Source: G963674835 sp963674835
Lineage (GTDB): Bacteria > Planctomycetota > Planctomycetia > Pirellulales > Thermoguttaceae
Reading direction: 5' to 3'
Assembly: GCA_963674835.2 (NCBI GenBank)
Contig: CAXXKC010000002.1
Coordinates: forward strand, 1,054,001-1,118,000
Length of the DNA stretch: 64,000 bases
Shown: one piece after another, positions 26,983 through 35,753 of the stretch
Layout: each line of letters starts with the position of its first letter
Numbering within the stretch: position 1 is the first letter of the stretch
Program-made: the position numbers and the translations under genes
Notes under the pieces: generated by a model
Database searches by the model: none
Seen by the model: only the letters and a program-made list of their open reading frames with translations
What the model was told of the DNA's origin: nothing

Positions 26983-28809
26983 ATGTCGTCCACGCCCGCC
27001 CCCCTTGATATTCCCGCCGCACTCGACAAGATCGCCCAAGCGGCCGCCGACGGATTGCTCTCCGAAGGCGCCGTCCGCAATTTGCGAATCTGGCTCGTCG
27101 AGCCGCGCTACGCCGCGTATGCCCCGCAGGTCGTCGCCCACGTCGTCCAAGGCGACTTCCAACAGCTCGACGACGTCTTCTGGACCACCATCCCCTTCGG
27201 CACCGGTGGCCGGCGCGGCAAGATGTATCCCATCGGCAGCAACGCCATCAACGACCGCACCATTGGCGAAAGCGCCCAAGGCCTCGCCGACTATGTTGAC
27301 CGGCACGTCACCGACCGGCCCCGCTCCTGCGCCATCGCCTACGACACGCGCCATCGCTCTCGGCACTTTGCCGAGCTCTGCGCCGAGATCATGGTCGCCA
27401 ACGGCTATCAGGTCTACTTCCTCGACGGCTATCGCAGCACGCCCGAACTGTCCTTCACCGTGCGTTTCAATCGCTGCTCCTGCGGAATCATGGTCACCGC
27501 CAGCCACAATCCCCCCAGCGACAACGCCGTCAAAGCCTATTGGGCCTCCGGCGGCCAATTGCTGCCGCCTCACGACCAGGGCGTGATCGATTGCGTGATG
27601 AGCGTCGGCGATATCCAGCGAATCGCTTTCGCCGATGGGCTTGCCCAAGGAAAGATCGTCTACGTGCAGGACGAGGTCGACCGCGCCTTCCTCGATGCCG
27701 TGGTCACCCAAAGTTGCCCCGGCCCTCGCGACTTGAAAATCCTCTATTCGCCGCTGCACGGTGTCGGCGCCTCGGCCGTCCTACCGGCGCTGGCCGCGTC
27801 GGGCTTCCGCGATGTCGAGCTCTTCGGCCCTCATGCCGACCCCGACGGCGACTTTCCCAACGTTCCCGGTCACGTTTCCAATCCCGAAAACCAGCGCGTC
27901 TTCGATGCGCCCATCCAGTACGCCACCCAGGTCCGTGCCGACCTCGTTCTCGCCACCGACCCCGATTGCGACCGCGTCGGCTGCGCTGCGCCCATAACGC
28001 TCCAGCCCAACGCCCCCTGGCAGTGCCTAACCGGCAACCAGATTGGCGCCCTCTTGGCCGACTATCTCCTCCAGTCGGGCCGCGCCGCCGGCACGCTCAC
28101 CTCCGAACACTACGTCGTCAAGACCCTTGTCACGACTGAGCTCATCCGCCGCATCGCCGACGCCTACGGCGTCCGAACCATCGGCGACCTCCTCGTCGGC
28201 TTCAAGTGGATCGGCGGCGTGATCGACCAACAGGATCCCGACCGGTTCGTCCTCGGTGCCGAAGAATCCTACGGTTTTCTCGTCGGCACCCACGCCCGCG
28301 ACAAAGACGCCGCCGTCGCCTCGATGCTCTTGGCCGAGTTGGCCGCCCGAGCGAAAGCCGCCGGCCAAACGCTCCACGAAAGACTCGACGCCCTCTTCAT
28401 CCAATTCGGCTGCCACGCCGAGCACACCATTTCCGTCACCATGCCCGGCGCCGAAGGCATGCAACGCATGACGGCCCTCATGGCCCGCTTCCGCCAGAAT
28501 CCGCCGCAAGAACTGGCCGGCCTCAAGACCGTTCGCCAGCGCGATTACCAGAACAGCGTCATCCGCACGCCCGACGGCCGCTCGCAGCCACTCGAAGGTC
28601 CCGTCGGCGACCTCGTCATGCTCGATCTCCAGACCGACGGCAACTACGTGGCCGTACGCCCCTCAGGAACCGAGCCGAAGGTCAAGTTCTACATGTTCGC
28701 TTTCGAGCCGCCCCAGAGCATCACCGACCTGGCCGTCACAAAACAAGCCCTCACCGCCCGCCTCGCAGCCCTGGAAGCCGACCTCCGCTCTTTCTCCACC
28801 GCCCAATAA
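26983..28809 (+). CDS. Phosphoglucomutase/phosphomannomutase, long (PgcA-like) form
   Basis: 608 residues, the length of the alpha-PGM/PgcA subfamily. Seen: FGTGGRRGKMYPIGSNAIND, the active serine loop VTASHNPPSDNAVKAYW, the metal loop DPDCDRVG, the substrate loop GAEESYGFLVG and the phosphate loop RPSGTEPKVKFY. Known: interconverts glucose-1-P and glucose-6-P (or mannose phosphates) in the cytoplasm. It is transcribed away from the glmM-like gene; the 231-bp region between them must hold both promoters. All four catalytic loops look intact. Confidence 0.9.
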   Translation: MSSTPAPLDIPAALDKIAQAAADGLLSEGAVRNLRIWLVEPRYAAYAPQVVAHVVQGDFQQLDDVFWTTIPFGTGGRRGKMYPIGSNAINDRTIGESAQGLADYVDRHVTDRPRSCAIAYDTRHRSRHFAELCAEIMVANGYQVYFLDGYRSTPELSFTVRFNRCSCGIMVTASHNPPSDNAVKAYWASGGQLLPPHDQGVIDCVMSVGDIQRIAFADGLAQGKIVYVQDEVDRAFLDAVVTQSCPGPRDLKILYSPLHGVGASAVLPALAASGFRDVELFGPHADPDGDFPNVPGHVSNPENQRVFDAPIQYATQVRADLVLATDPDCDRVGCAAPITLQPNAPWQCLTGNQIGALLADYLLQSGRAAGTLTSEHYVVKTLVTTELIRRIADAYGVRTIGDLLVGFKWIGGVIDQQDPDRFVLGAEESYGFLVGTHARDKDAAVASMLLAELAARAKAAGQTLHERLDALFIQFGCHAEHTISVTMPGAEGMQRMTALMARFRQNPPQELAGLKTVRQRDYQNSVIRTPDGRSQPLEGPVGDLVMLDLQTDGNYVAVRPSGTEPKVKFYMFAFEPPQSITDLAVTKQALTARLAALEADLRSFSTAQ

Positions 28810-28860
28810 CCCCCACGTCGAACTCGTCGGGTGGGCCGAGCACAGCGAGCGCCGTCAACC

Positions 28861-30936
28861 TCACTCGCACAACGCCGCGATCGCCGCCACCGCCTCCTCG
28901 CCCCCAGAAACCGGCTTCCCGCACGCGAAACCTTCGCACACGAACAACGTCGGGCCGGGCGGAATCGGCTCTTTCCCCGCAAAGATGCCGCTCAACGCCT
29001 CGCACTGCCCCTCCGTACCGGCCGACGGGTCCCGATACGCCACCACCTTATTGGGCAGGAACCGGCGATTCAACTCCGCCATCACCCCATCTCGAGCCGA
29101 CTCCGTACCGTTACCCAAGATGACGATCTCCGGCGCCGGCCCCAAATACATGTCTAGCGCCAACAGCAATTGCCCCGCACCCATCGGCGCCTTCTCCATC
29201 AGCCCGGCCGACGCCTCCAGCGCCACGGCCGCCGCCCGCAGGTAGTCGTCCCTCCCACACAACTTTCCCAGCCGCAAAAGCGCCGTCACCGCCATTCCGC
29301 TCCCGCTAGGCGTAGACCCATCGAACATGTCCTTCTTGCGAGCAATCCGCGGCTCCTCGCTATCCCACGGCACCATGAAGAACCCGGCACCCTGCGGATC
29401 GGCGAATCGTCGAAGAATCTCATCCACCAAACCCACCGCCTTCTCGATCCACACCTCCTCGAACCCCGCCTCATACAGCGAAATCATCGCGTTGGCCAAA
29501 GCCGCGTGATCGTCCAACAACGCCTCACCCTGCGCGCGGCCCTTGCGCCAAACGTGCAACAACCGCCCGTACCCATCGCGCAGCGTCACGTCGATGAACC
29601 TCGCCGCCGCGGTCGCCGCCTCCACATATCTCGGCTCACCCAATGCCGCCCCCGCGCGCGCCATCGCCTCGATCATCAGCCCATTCCAGTTCACCAGCAC
29701 CTTATCGTCCCGTGCCGGCCGCACTCGCCCCTCCCTCGCTGCCAGCAGCTTCCGACGGCCGTCGGCTAACTCGACCTCCAACCCGTCCGCATCGCGCCCC
29801 AGCATCTCGGCACACTGCCGAACCGACCGCGCCAGATGGAGAATGTTGCGACCCTCGAAGTTGCCCGCCTCACTCACGTCATACACCCGGCAGAACGTCT
29901 CTCCCCGCTCGCCGCCGAGAACTGCCCGCACCTCCTCAGGCGTCCATACATAGAAGCGGCCCTCCTCGCCCTCGCTGTCCGCATCTTCCGCGCTGTAGAA
30001 CCCGCCTTCCGCATCGGTCATATCGCCGAGCACGTATTGAAGCGTCTCGCGCGCCACCCGCGCATACTCCTCCCGTCCCGTCGCCTGCCACGCCTCCACA
30101 TAAGCCATCGCCAGCATCGCGTTGTCGTAGAGCATCTTCTCAAAATGCGGTACCAGCCATCGCGCGTCGGTGCTGTAGCGATGGAAGCCCCCGCCGAGCT
30201 GATCGTACATCCCGCCCGCCGCCATCCTGTCCAGCGTGGTCGTAACCACCGGCAACAGGCGTTCGTCCTTTGTGTGGCAATACTGTCGTAGCAACACCCG
30301 CAGCTCGATCGAATGCGGAAACTTCGGCGCGCGGCTGAACCCGCCGTGCTCCGCATCGAACGTCTTGGTCAGCGCCACCTGCGCCGCCCTGAGCAGCGCC
30401 GCGCCCAGCTTCACGTCTCCCGACGCACCGGTCACGTCGTTGCCGCGCACCACTTCGGCCAGCTTGCCCGCCTGCGAAACCACTTCTTCGCGCCGCTGCT
30501 CCCAGGCATCCCATACCGCGCGCAGCACCTGGTCAAATCCCGGCATTCCACCCCGGGCTTGCCGCGGCCAATACGTGCCGCCGAAGAACGGCTCCAACTC
30601 CGGCGTCAGGAAGACCGACAGCGGCCAGCCCCCCTGCCCCGTCAGGATTTGCACCGCTTCCATGTAGATCTGATCCAGGTCGGGCCGTTCCTCGCGGTCC
30701 ACCTTGATCGAAACGAAATGCTCGTTCAGCATCTCTGCGATCTGGGCGTTCTCGAAGCTCTCGTGGGCCATCACGTGGCACCAATGGCACGCCGAGTAGC
30801 CGATCGATAGAAAAATCGGTTTCCCCTCGGCCTTCGCCCGCTGAAGAGCCTCCGGACCCCACGGATACCACTGGACGGGATTGTCGACGTGTTGGAGTAG
30901 GTACGGACTGATCTGCCCCGCCAGTTGATTCGGCAT
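28861..30936 (-). CDS. Thioredoxin-fold / glycosidase-like DUF255 protein (YyaL/SSP411 family)
   Basis: 691 residues from the ATG at 30936 (a GTG one codon earlier is also possible). Seen: NQLAGQISPYLLQHVDNPVQ at the start, a thioredoxin-like domain with SACHWCHVMAHESFEN (CxxC), DREERPDLD and GQGGWPLSVFLTPE, then a long (alpha/alpha)6-barrel-like region (LVPHFEKMLYDNAMLAMAY, YSAEDADSEGEEGRFYVWT). Known: the family pairs a thioredoxin fold with a six-hairpin domain; its reaction is not firmly established. It lies 12 bases downstream of the panB stop on the same strand, so it may be the second gene of a panB operon. Confidence 0.9.
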   Translation of the reverse strand: MPNQLAGQISPYLLQHVDNPVQWYPWGPEALQRAKAEGKPIFLSIGYSACHWCHVMAHESFENAQIAEMLNEHFVSIKVDREERPDLDQIYMEAVQILTGQGGWPLSVFLTPELEPFFGGTYWPRQARGGMPGFDQVLRAVWDAWEQRREEVVSQAGKLAEVVRGNDVTGASGDVKLGAALLRAAQVALTKTFDAEHGGFSRAPKFPHSIELRVLLRQYCHTKDERLLPVVTTTLDRMAAGGMYDQLGGGFHRYSTDARWLVPHFEKMLYDNAMLAMAYVEAWQATGREEYARVARETLQYVLGDMTDAEGGFYSAEDADSEGEEGRFYVWTPEEVRAVLGGERGETFCRVYDVSEAGNFEGRNILHLARSVRQCAEMLGRDADGLEVELADGRRKLLAAREGRVRPARDDKVLVNWNGLMIEAMARAGAALGEPRYVEAATAAARFIDVTLRDGYGRLLHVWRKGRAQGEALLDDHAALANAMISLYEAGFEEVWIEKAVGLVDEILRRFADPQGAGFFMVPWDSEEPRIARKKDMFDGSTPSGSGMAVTALLRLGKLCGRDDYLRAAAVALEASAGLMEKAPMGAGQLLLALDMYLGPAPEIVILGNGTESARDGVMAELNRRFLPNKVVAYRDPSAGTEGQCEALSGIFAGKEPIPPGPTLFVCEGFACGKPVSGGEEAVAAIAALCE

Positions 30937-30948
30937 CACCCGCGCTTT

Positions 30949-31749
30949 CTATTGGAATGTCTGTTCCGCCCCAGGAAACGTCCCCTCGCGGACCTCCTGA
31001 CAGTAGCGCGTCACCGCCTCGGTCACCTGCTGCTTGAGATCGGCGTACACCTTCACGTGCCGCGGCACGCGTCCGACGGTCAGCCCCAGCAGGTCATTCA
31101 GCACCAGCACCTGTCCGTCGCACGCGCCCCCAGCGCCGATGCCGATCGTCGGAATCCGCAACGCCTCCGTCACCTCCCGCGCGATCTCCGCCGAGATGCA
31201 CTCCAACACCATCGCAAACGCTCCCGCTTCCTCCACCGCCTTGGCATCTGCCAGAAGTCTCTCCCGATCCCGCTGCAGCGAGAACCGGCCCATCTGGTGA
31301 ACGCTCTGGGGCCGCAAGCCACAGTGTCCCATCACCGGAATCCCCGCCGACACCAACCCGGCGATCACTTCCGCCTGGTCCACCCCCCCCTCTAACTTCA
31401 CCGCTTGGCACCGCGTCTCCTTGAGAATGCGCCCTGCGTTCTCAATCGCCCGGTGAACACCCAAGTGAAACGTCGGGAACGGCAGATCGACGATCACCAA
31501 GGCGTGCTGCACCGCTCGGCCAACCATCTCCGCGTGGTAGATCATCTGGTCCAGGGTCACCGGAAGCGTATTGCCGTGCCCCTGCACGACCATTCCTACC
31601 GTATCGCCCACCAGAATCCCGTCTGCCCCCGCACTGTCCACCAGCGAAGCCATCGTATGGTCGTAGGCGGTCAACACGGCGATCTTGCGGCCTTCGGCCT
31701 TCATCGCGGTGAACTTGGGAACATTCGTTCGGCTGGGTGACGTCGACAT
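30949..31749 (-). CDS. panB: 3-methyl-2-oxobutanoate hydroxymethyltransferase
   Basis: 266 residues, as typical for PanB. The ATG at 31749 is chosen; the open frame upstream (to 32028) adds unsupported sequence. Seen: KIAVLTAYDHTMASLVDSAG, the metal-site motif GDTVGMVVQGH, VKLEGG, GHCGLRPQSVHQMGRF and GIGAGGACDGQVLVLNDLLG. Known: PanB adds a hydroxymethyl group from 5,10-methylene-THF to 2-ketoisovalerate, the first step of pantothenate synthesis. The ketoisovalerate comes from the valine pathway, and ilvC-ilvN lie 8 kb away. Confidence 0.96.
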   Translation of the reverse strand: MSTSPSRTNVPKFTAMKAEGRKIAVLTAYDHTMASLVDSAGADGILVGDTVGMVVQGHGNTLPVTLDQMIYHAEMVGRAVQHALVIVDLPFPTFHLGVHRAIENAGRILKETRCQAVKLEGGVDQAEVIAGLVSAGIPVMGHCGLRPQSVHQMGRFSLQRDRERLLADAKAVEEAGAFAMVLECISAEIAREVTEALRIPTIGIGAGGACDGQVLVLNDLLGLTVGRVPRHVKVYADLKQQVTEAVTRYCQEVREGTFPGAEQTFQ

Positions 31750-32093
31750 CGCTCGAAGCTCGTAATTCCGGGGGGGTGGTCGGTCCATCTTTCCTAGAGA
31801 CGATTCCCTATTGTAGGGTTCGTACGATCGCATCGGGAAGTGGTGCGACCGGGCCGCCCGCACCCACGATCCCTCGAAAAGAACCCCCTCTGCCGCGAGA
31901 ATTTGCTGTTCAACCGGTCCCCCGAGCGGTATGTTCGAGAGAGGAGCCTGCAGAAACGCTCTCGTGCCCAACGCCAAACCATGTAGCACAGCCGCCCCCG
32001 GCTGTGTAGACAGATCCCGCAACCACACAACGAAGACTCACGCGGCCCCAAAACAGCCTCACCGTCCGCGCATCTTCCCAGGAAAAGAAAACG
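31750..32093. other. Divergent intergenic region between panB and an exported protein
   Basis: 344 bases. It contains the second copy of the CACAGCCG/CGGCTGTG hairpin (listed separately). On the minus strand a TACAAT box (complement of 31810-31815) could be the panB -10, but I see no good -35. No other gene is apparent. Confidence 0.4.
31987..32006. repeat. Palindromic hairpin repeat, copy 2
   Basis: Perfect 8-bp arms CACAGCCG/CGGCTGTG around CCCC. It shares 24 bases with the copy at 25278..25299, including the flanking GTAG. Here it lies in a divergent promoter region, so a terminator role is less likely than in copy 1. Confidence 0.8.
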
Positions 32094-33023
32094 ATGAAGC
32101 GTCGATTCCTCACAACTGCAGCGGCTATCGTCTCGGCCAGCCTCGTCGCGACCATTCTAGCCGACTCCGCCGCGGCGCAATGGCAACAAATCCAGTCCTA
32201 TCAGCAGCAGCAGCGGGACCAACGCCGCAGGCAACGCGATGCCGCCGCACAACGGCAAATCGACGCATTGACGCTCAAACTCAGCGGAGTCATCGAAGCG
32301 CTGGCCCCAGGACGCATCCAAATGGTCACCGATGCCGGCGAAGCTTGGCTCCTCCAAGTCATGTCCCAGGCCGACGTCGAAGTTACTGGCACAGCCACGC
32401 CCGAGTTTCTCGCCCCCGGACAGTTCGTTTCGTTCGTCGCCCAGGTCGATACGCGCCATTCCAAAATCGACGCGCAGGTTGGCAGCCTGACCATCTTCAC
32501 CCCTGACCAGGAGCACATGCTCGGAGCGTTCCCCGAAGGACCCGCCGGCGCCGGACCCGGTCAACCAGGGCCGGGTGGCGACCAGCCCGCTGCGGTCCAG
32601 CCGCCGCCCGACGCCAGAGCTGCCCGGGCTGCTCTCCCCGACCTGCAAACCTTTGAAATCGCCGGCCGAATCACCCGGCTGAGGAACGGCGAGATGATGG
32701 TCGCAATCCCCTCGGTCAGGGCGCCCGTGAGGGTCCAGCTCGCCGAACAGCTCCAGATCGACGTCCACCTCTCCGGCACCAACGCGTACGGCTGGGCGAA
32801 AAAAGGCGACAAGATCGAAATGGCCGGCATTCAGTCCCCAACGGGTGACCGCTTGGCCCAAGCGGTCAAAATCACAATCAACATGGCCCAACCGCTCGGC
32901 GCAACCGAGCAACGAAAGCCGCTGCGCCGGCCCGTGCGATTGAGAGGCAAGGACGCCGAACAGCAAGCTCCCGCCGAAACGCCCCAGGCCCCGGCCGACG
33001 CTCCGGCCGCACCGGCGCAATAG
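32094..33023 (+). CDS. Exported protein of unknown function
   Basis: 309 residues. Seen: signal peptide MKRRFLTTAAAIVSASLVATILADSAAAQ, a Gln/Arg-rich stretch (QQQQRDQRRRQRDAAAQRQI), then two similar beta-rich modules. They start LKLSGVIEALAPGRIQMVTD near residue 60 and FEIAGRITRLRNGEMMVAIP near 185, each followed by a hydrophobic Val-rich strand pair. A Pro-rich linker and tail separate and end them. The repeated module resembles an OB-like or DUF5666-type barrel only loosely. I do not recognise the family. It stands between panB and gapdh with its own promoter region. Confidence 0.7.
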   Translation: MKRRFLTTAAAIVSASLVATILADSAAAQWQQIQSYQQQQRDQRRRQRDAAAQRQIDALTLKLSGVIEALAPGRIQMVTDAGEAWLLQVMSQADVEVTGTATPEFLAPGQFVSFVAQVDTRHSKIDAQVGSLTIFTPDQEHMLGAFPEGPAGAGPGQPGPGGDQPAAVQPPPDARAARAALPDLQTFEIAGRITRLRNGEMMVAIPSVRAPVRVQLAEQLQIDVHLSGTNAYGWAKKGDKIEMAGIQSPTGDRLAQAVKITINMAQPLGATEQRKPLRRPVRLRGKDAEQQAPAETPQAPADAPAAPAQ

Positions 33024-33164
33024 CTGCCCCGCAGTTCCCCCAATGCGTCGCCACGCCATGGCCGCAACGGGCCTTCCTTCCGGCGTCGTATCCAACTACG
33101 CCCGCACATCGTCACCGCTCGCTCCCCCGACGGCGAAGCGATCCCCCGCATAGAGGGGCGGCAG

Positions 33165-33193
33165 TTGCTGATCGCCCAGCCCCTCAGTATAAT
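33165..33193 (+). promoter_or_regulatory. Sigma-70 promoter of the GAPDH gene
   Basis: TTGCTG at 33165-33170, a 17-base spacer, and a consensus TATAAT at 33188-33193. The predicted start near 33200 leaves a leader of about 97 bases before the GTG at 33297. Confidence 0.8.
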
Positions 33194-33250
33194 GCCCGAT
33201 TCTCTCGCCGCCAAAACGCCGAGCTTTCGGCATTGCGATCCTCGAGCATC

Positions 33251-33281
33251 CCCTCCGTCAGGGAGGGAATACCGTTTTTTT
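33251..33281 (+). promoter_or_regulatory. Leader hairpin with T-tract before GAPDH
   Basis: CCCTCC (33251-33256) pairs with GGAGGG (33262-33267), followed after seven bases by seven T residues (33275-33281) and then AAAGGAG, the ribosome binding site. The stem is short and the T-tract is displaced, so attenuation is possible but unproven; a 5' stabilising hairpin is equally plausible. Confidence 0.4.
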
Positions 33282-33296
33282 CAAAGGAGATGCACT

Positions 33297-34313
33297 GTGG
33301 CAATTCGTGTTGGTGTGAATGGGTTCGGCCGCATCGGTCGGCTCGTGTTCCGTCGCATGATGGAGAAGTCGAAGGTCTTCGAGGTCGTCGGAATCAACGA
33401 CCTGACCGACAACCGAACGCTGGCAACCTTGCTGAAGTACGACAGCATTCACGGTCGGTATCCTGGCACCGTCGAATTCGATGACGAGAACCTCATCGTC
33501 GACGGCAAGCAGATCCGCGCCACGGCGATCAAAGATCCCGCCAAGCTCCCCTGGGCCGAGCTCGGTGTCGACATCGTCCTGGAAAGCACCGGCGTGTTCC
33601 GTGCTCGTGCCACCGCCGAAAAAGGCGGCTTTGACAGCCACCTCCAGGCCGGCGCCAAGAAGGTCGTCATCAGCGCCCCGTCCAAGGGTGAAGACCTCAC
33701 CTGCGTCCTTGGCGTCAACGACGACAAGCTCAGCGCCGAGCACAAGTGCGTCTCCAACGCAAGCTGCACGACCAACTGCCTCGCCCCCGTCGCCAAGGTT
33801 CTCTACGAGAAGTTCGGCATCGTCAAGGGTTTGATGACGACCGTCCACTCCTATACCAACGATCAGGTCGTGCAGGACTTCCCCCACAAGGATCTCTACC
33901 GAGCCCGCGCCGCCGCGTTGAACATCATCCCCACCACGACCGGCGCCGCCGAGGCCGTCGGACTGGTGCTCCCTGAAGTCAAGGGCAAGCTCACCGGCAT
34001 TTCGCTGCGCGTCCCCACGCCCACCGGCAGTGTCGTCGACCTCACCGTCGAAACCTCCAAGCCGGTCACCGCCGATGCGGTCAACGCGGCGGTCAAGGAA
34101 GCGGCCGAAGGGCCCATGAAGGGCATCCTCAAGTACACCGAGGACCCGATCGTCTCCACCGACATCGTCCACGACGAGCACAGCTCCATCTTCGTCGGTC
34201 CCTGGACCAAGGTCGTCGGCAACACCATGCTCAAAATCCTGAGCTGGTACGACAACGAATGGGGCTACAGCTGCCGTAGCGCCGACCTGATCGAGAAGAT
34301 GGCCAATCTCTAG
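33297..34313 (+). CDS. gap: Glyceraldehyde-3-phosphate dehydrogenase
   Basis: 338 residues from a GTG at 33297, with AAAGGAG eight bases upstream. Starts further upstream would precede the Rossmann strand by 40 or more unsupported residues. Seen: IRVGVNGFGRIGRLVFRRM (NAD fold), the catalytic SNASCTTNCLAP with Cys near 155, TVHSYTNDQ with the catalytic His, and WYDNEWGYS at the C-terminus. Known: oxidises glyceraldehyde-3-phosphate to 1,3-bisphosphoglycerate in glycolysis. The strong promoter and short leader fit high expression. Monocistronic: followed by a repeat and a perfect hairpin. Confidence 0.97.
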   Translation: MAIRVGVNGFGRIGRLVFRRMMEKSKVFEVVGINDLTDNRTLATLLKYDSIHGRYPGTVEFDDENLIVDGKQIRATAIKDPAKLPWAELGVDIVLESTGVFRARATAEKGGFDSHLQAGAKKVVISAPSKGEDLTCVLGVNDDKLSAEHKCVSNASCTTNCLAPVAKVLYEKFGIVKGLMTTVHSYTNDQVVQDFPHKDLYRARAAALNIIPTTTGAAEAVGLVLPEVKGKLTGISLRVPTPTGSVVDLTVETSKPVTADAVNAAVKEAAEGPMKGILKYTEDPIVSTDIVHDEHSSIFVGPWTKVVGNTMLKILSWYDNEWGYSCRSADLIEKMANL

Positions 34314-34359
34314 ATCATCTGACCCGACGAAGGCACCCGACTAGCCGCCGTCGCTTCTA

Positions 34360-34451
34360 GAGCGCATTCGGCGTAATCGTAGCGTGTTTTTCGCTTTCGG
34401 AACCGTAGAAACACGCCGCCGCGAACGCTACAGTTAAGTGCGACACGCACT
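34360..34451. repeat. Dispersed hairpin repeat, copy B
   Basis: About 92 bp. The outer arms TCGTAGCGTG and CGAACGCTAC (imperfect) and the inner GTGTTT/AAACAC can form a long hairpin. It shares TTCGCTTTCGGAACCGTA with copy C (45589..45680), and CTACAGTTAAGTGCGACA with copy A. It lies directly after the GAPDH stop. Confidence 0.85.
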
Positions 34452-34462
34452 AGTCCGTCACC

Positions 34463-34494
34463 GGGGCACTGCCAACGCCGTTTGGCAGTGCCCC
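34463..34494. terminator. Perfect 13-bp hairpin downstream of GAPDH
   Basis: GGGGCACTGCCAA (34463-34475) and TTGGCAGTGCCCC (34482-34494) are exact complements around a six-base loop. The sequence after it (GCCTCTTTGG) is only weakly T-rich. It is the best candidate for the gap transcription end, about 150 bases past the stop codon. Confidence 0.6.
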
Positions 34495-34752
34495 GCCTCT
34501 TTGGCGGCCACCCCACCGCCACGAAACCCCGTGCACTCCTCCCACCCACCTGCGACCACCGATCGGCACCGCCCTGCCACGCATCACAACCACTTCACAC
34601 AAAACCACTTATATCGCCAAACACGCTTCCAGCAAGACTCGCCCTGCGTCGCACCGTATTAGGCAGACTCTGCCGCTTGTGCCGAATCTGACGATTTTCT
34701 CGATTGTTCTGCCACGTCGGCCGATAAGCTCTACAGGACCCCAGGCTTCTTT

Positions 34753-34820
34753 GATTGCCGGGCCGTGCCGTGCGAATGCCGCATGGCCCCAATCCCGGCA
34801 ATCACTCGCCCTCAGGCGAG
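34753..34820 (+). ncRNA. Structured leader (candidate cis-acting RNA) of the Cys-rich lipoprotein gene
   Basis: Two adjoining hairpins. The first has perfect 10-base arms GATTGCCGGG (34753-34762) and CCCGGCAATC (34794-34803) and can carry an inner stem CCGTGC/GCATGG. The second is CTCGCC-CTCA-GGCGAG (34805-34820). They end about 127 bases before the ATG at 34948. No known riboswitch class is recognised. It could instead be the end of a small independent RNA. Confidence 0.45.
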
Positions 34821-34947
34821 AAGCCTTGGCCGCATCGAGGCTGCGACCCAAGGGGCAATACGACGGCCTCAGGCGAACAACAAACGATGGACCTGCGAGC
34901 CCTCATCCGCTCGTCGGTCCTCTTCGACCTGACAAGGAGGGGTTGTC

Positions 34948-35547
34948 ATGCGATCCATGATGGTTGTCGGTCTGTTGGTCAGTGCGATGGCACTCACCCT
35001 TGGAGGCTGCTGCTGTTTCTACAATCCGTGCGCCCAGGGCGTGTTCGACTGCGGCCCGTGTGGCGGCACGTGCGGCGGTGGATGCGGTAGCTGCGGTGGT
35101 TACTGCGGGGCCGACTGCGGAACGTGCGACGGCTGCTCCGGACCACCCTGTTGCGGAATTCGACCCGTGCGCTGGGTGTTCCGCGTGCTGGGCTTCCAAT
35201 GCGCACCCGCCTGTACCGGCTGTGGCGAGGAGTACTGGGGCGACTGGTGCAGCAACCCGCCCGATTGCTGTGATCCGTGCGACCAGTGTGGCAACTACGT
35301 CGGCCCCCAAGGCCCCGCCTGTGCGTCCGGCCAGTGTGCCGACCCCGGCTACGCCGCACAACCCCGTACCACGCGAACCGTAGCGAAGGCCCCCCGTCGA
35401 CCCAGCGCTACCCTGGCATCTCAGCGTGTGGTTCAACAGCAGCCCGAGCCCGAGGTCCTCTCCGAATCCGACGAAGCCATCGAACCCGTCTCGACAACCA
35501 CCGATTGGCAAGCACGAAGGACCCGTCCGGCAGCGATTCAGCGCTGA
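34948..35547 (+). CDS. Cysteine-rich lipoprotein
   Basis: 199 residues with AAGGAGG before the ATG. Seen: MRSMMVVGLLVSAMALTLGGC, a lipoprotein signal with lipobox LGGC, then about 25 Cys in the first 135 residues, mostly in CG-, GC- and CC-repeats (CGPCGGTCGGGCGSCGG). The C-terminal 60 residues are Pro/Arg/Thr-rich and Cys-free. Known: small Cys-rich exported proteins recur in planctomycetes, and some are thought to be cell-wall or crosslinked surface components. Inferred: an outer-layer or metal-binding lipoprotein. No fold can be assigned. A structured leader precedes it and a strong terminator follows, so it is monocistronic. Confidence 0.8.
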   Translation: MRSMMVVGLLVSAMALTLGGCCCFYNPCAQGVFDCGPCGGTCGGGCGSCGGYCGADCGTCDGCSGPPCCGIRPVRWVFRVLGFQCAPACTGCGEEYWGDWCSNPPDCCDPCDQCGNYVGPQGPACASGQCADPGYAAQPRTTRTVAKAPRRPSATLASQRVVQQQPEPEVLSESDEAIEPVSTTTDWQARRTRPAAIQR

Positions 35548-35597
35548 CAAGGGCCCTTGCCCTGCCCCACACAGGCGGCAACAAAGCCAGACCAACC

Positions 35598-35632
35598 GAA
35601 GCCCGGCACTCAGCCGGGCTTCTTCGTTTCTT
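35598..35632 (+). terminator. Rho-independent terminator of the Cys-rich lipoprotein gene
   Basis: GAAGCCCGGC (35598-35607), loop ACTCA, GCCGGGCTTC (35613-35622), then TTCGTTTCTT. A 10-bp perfect stem with a T-rich tail, 50 bases after the stop codon. Confidence 0.85.
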
Positions 35633-35753
35633 GGCCACCACACTCCCCGGCTCCCGTTTGCGCTGGCATCCAACGCGTTGAAGCCAGAACCCGGCACCGC
35701 TAGACTGGGAACCTGCAGCGACCACTCCCCCTCGACACCATCAGGCGCAAGCG

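Noticed and set aside
33251..33281. A true intrinsic terminator/attenuator before GAPDH
   Set aside because: The T-tract is displaced seven bases from a six-bp stem and the leader has no reading frame; reported only as a weak leader hairpin.
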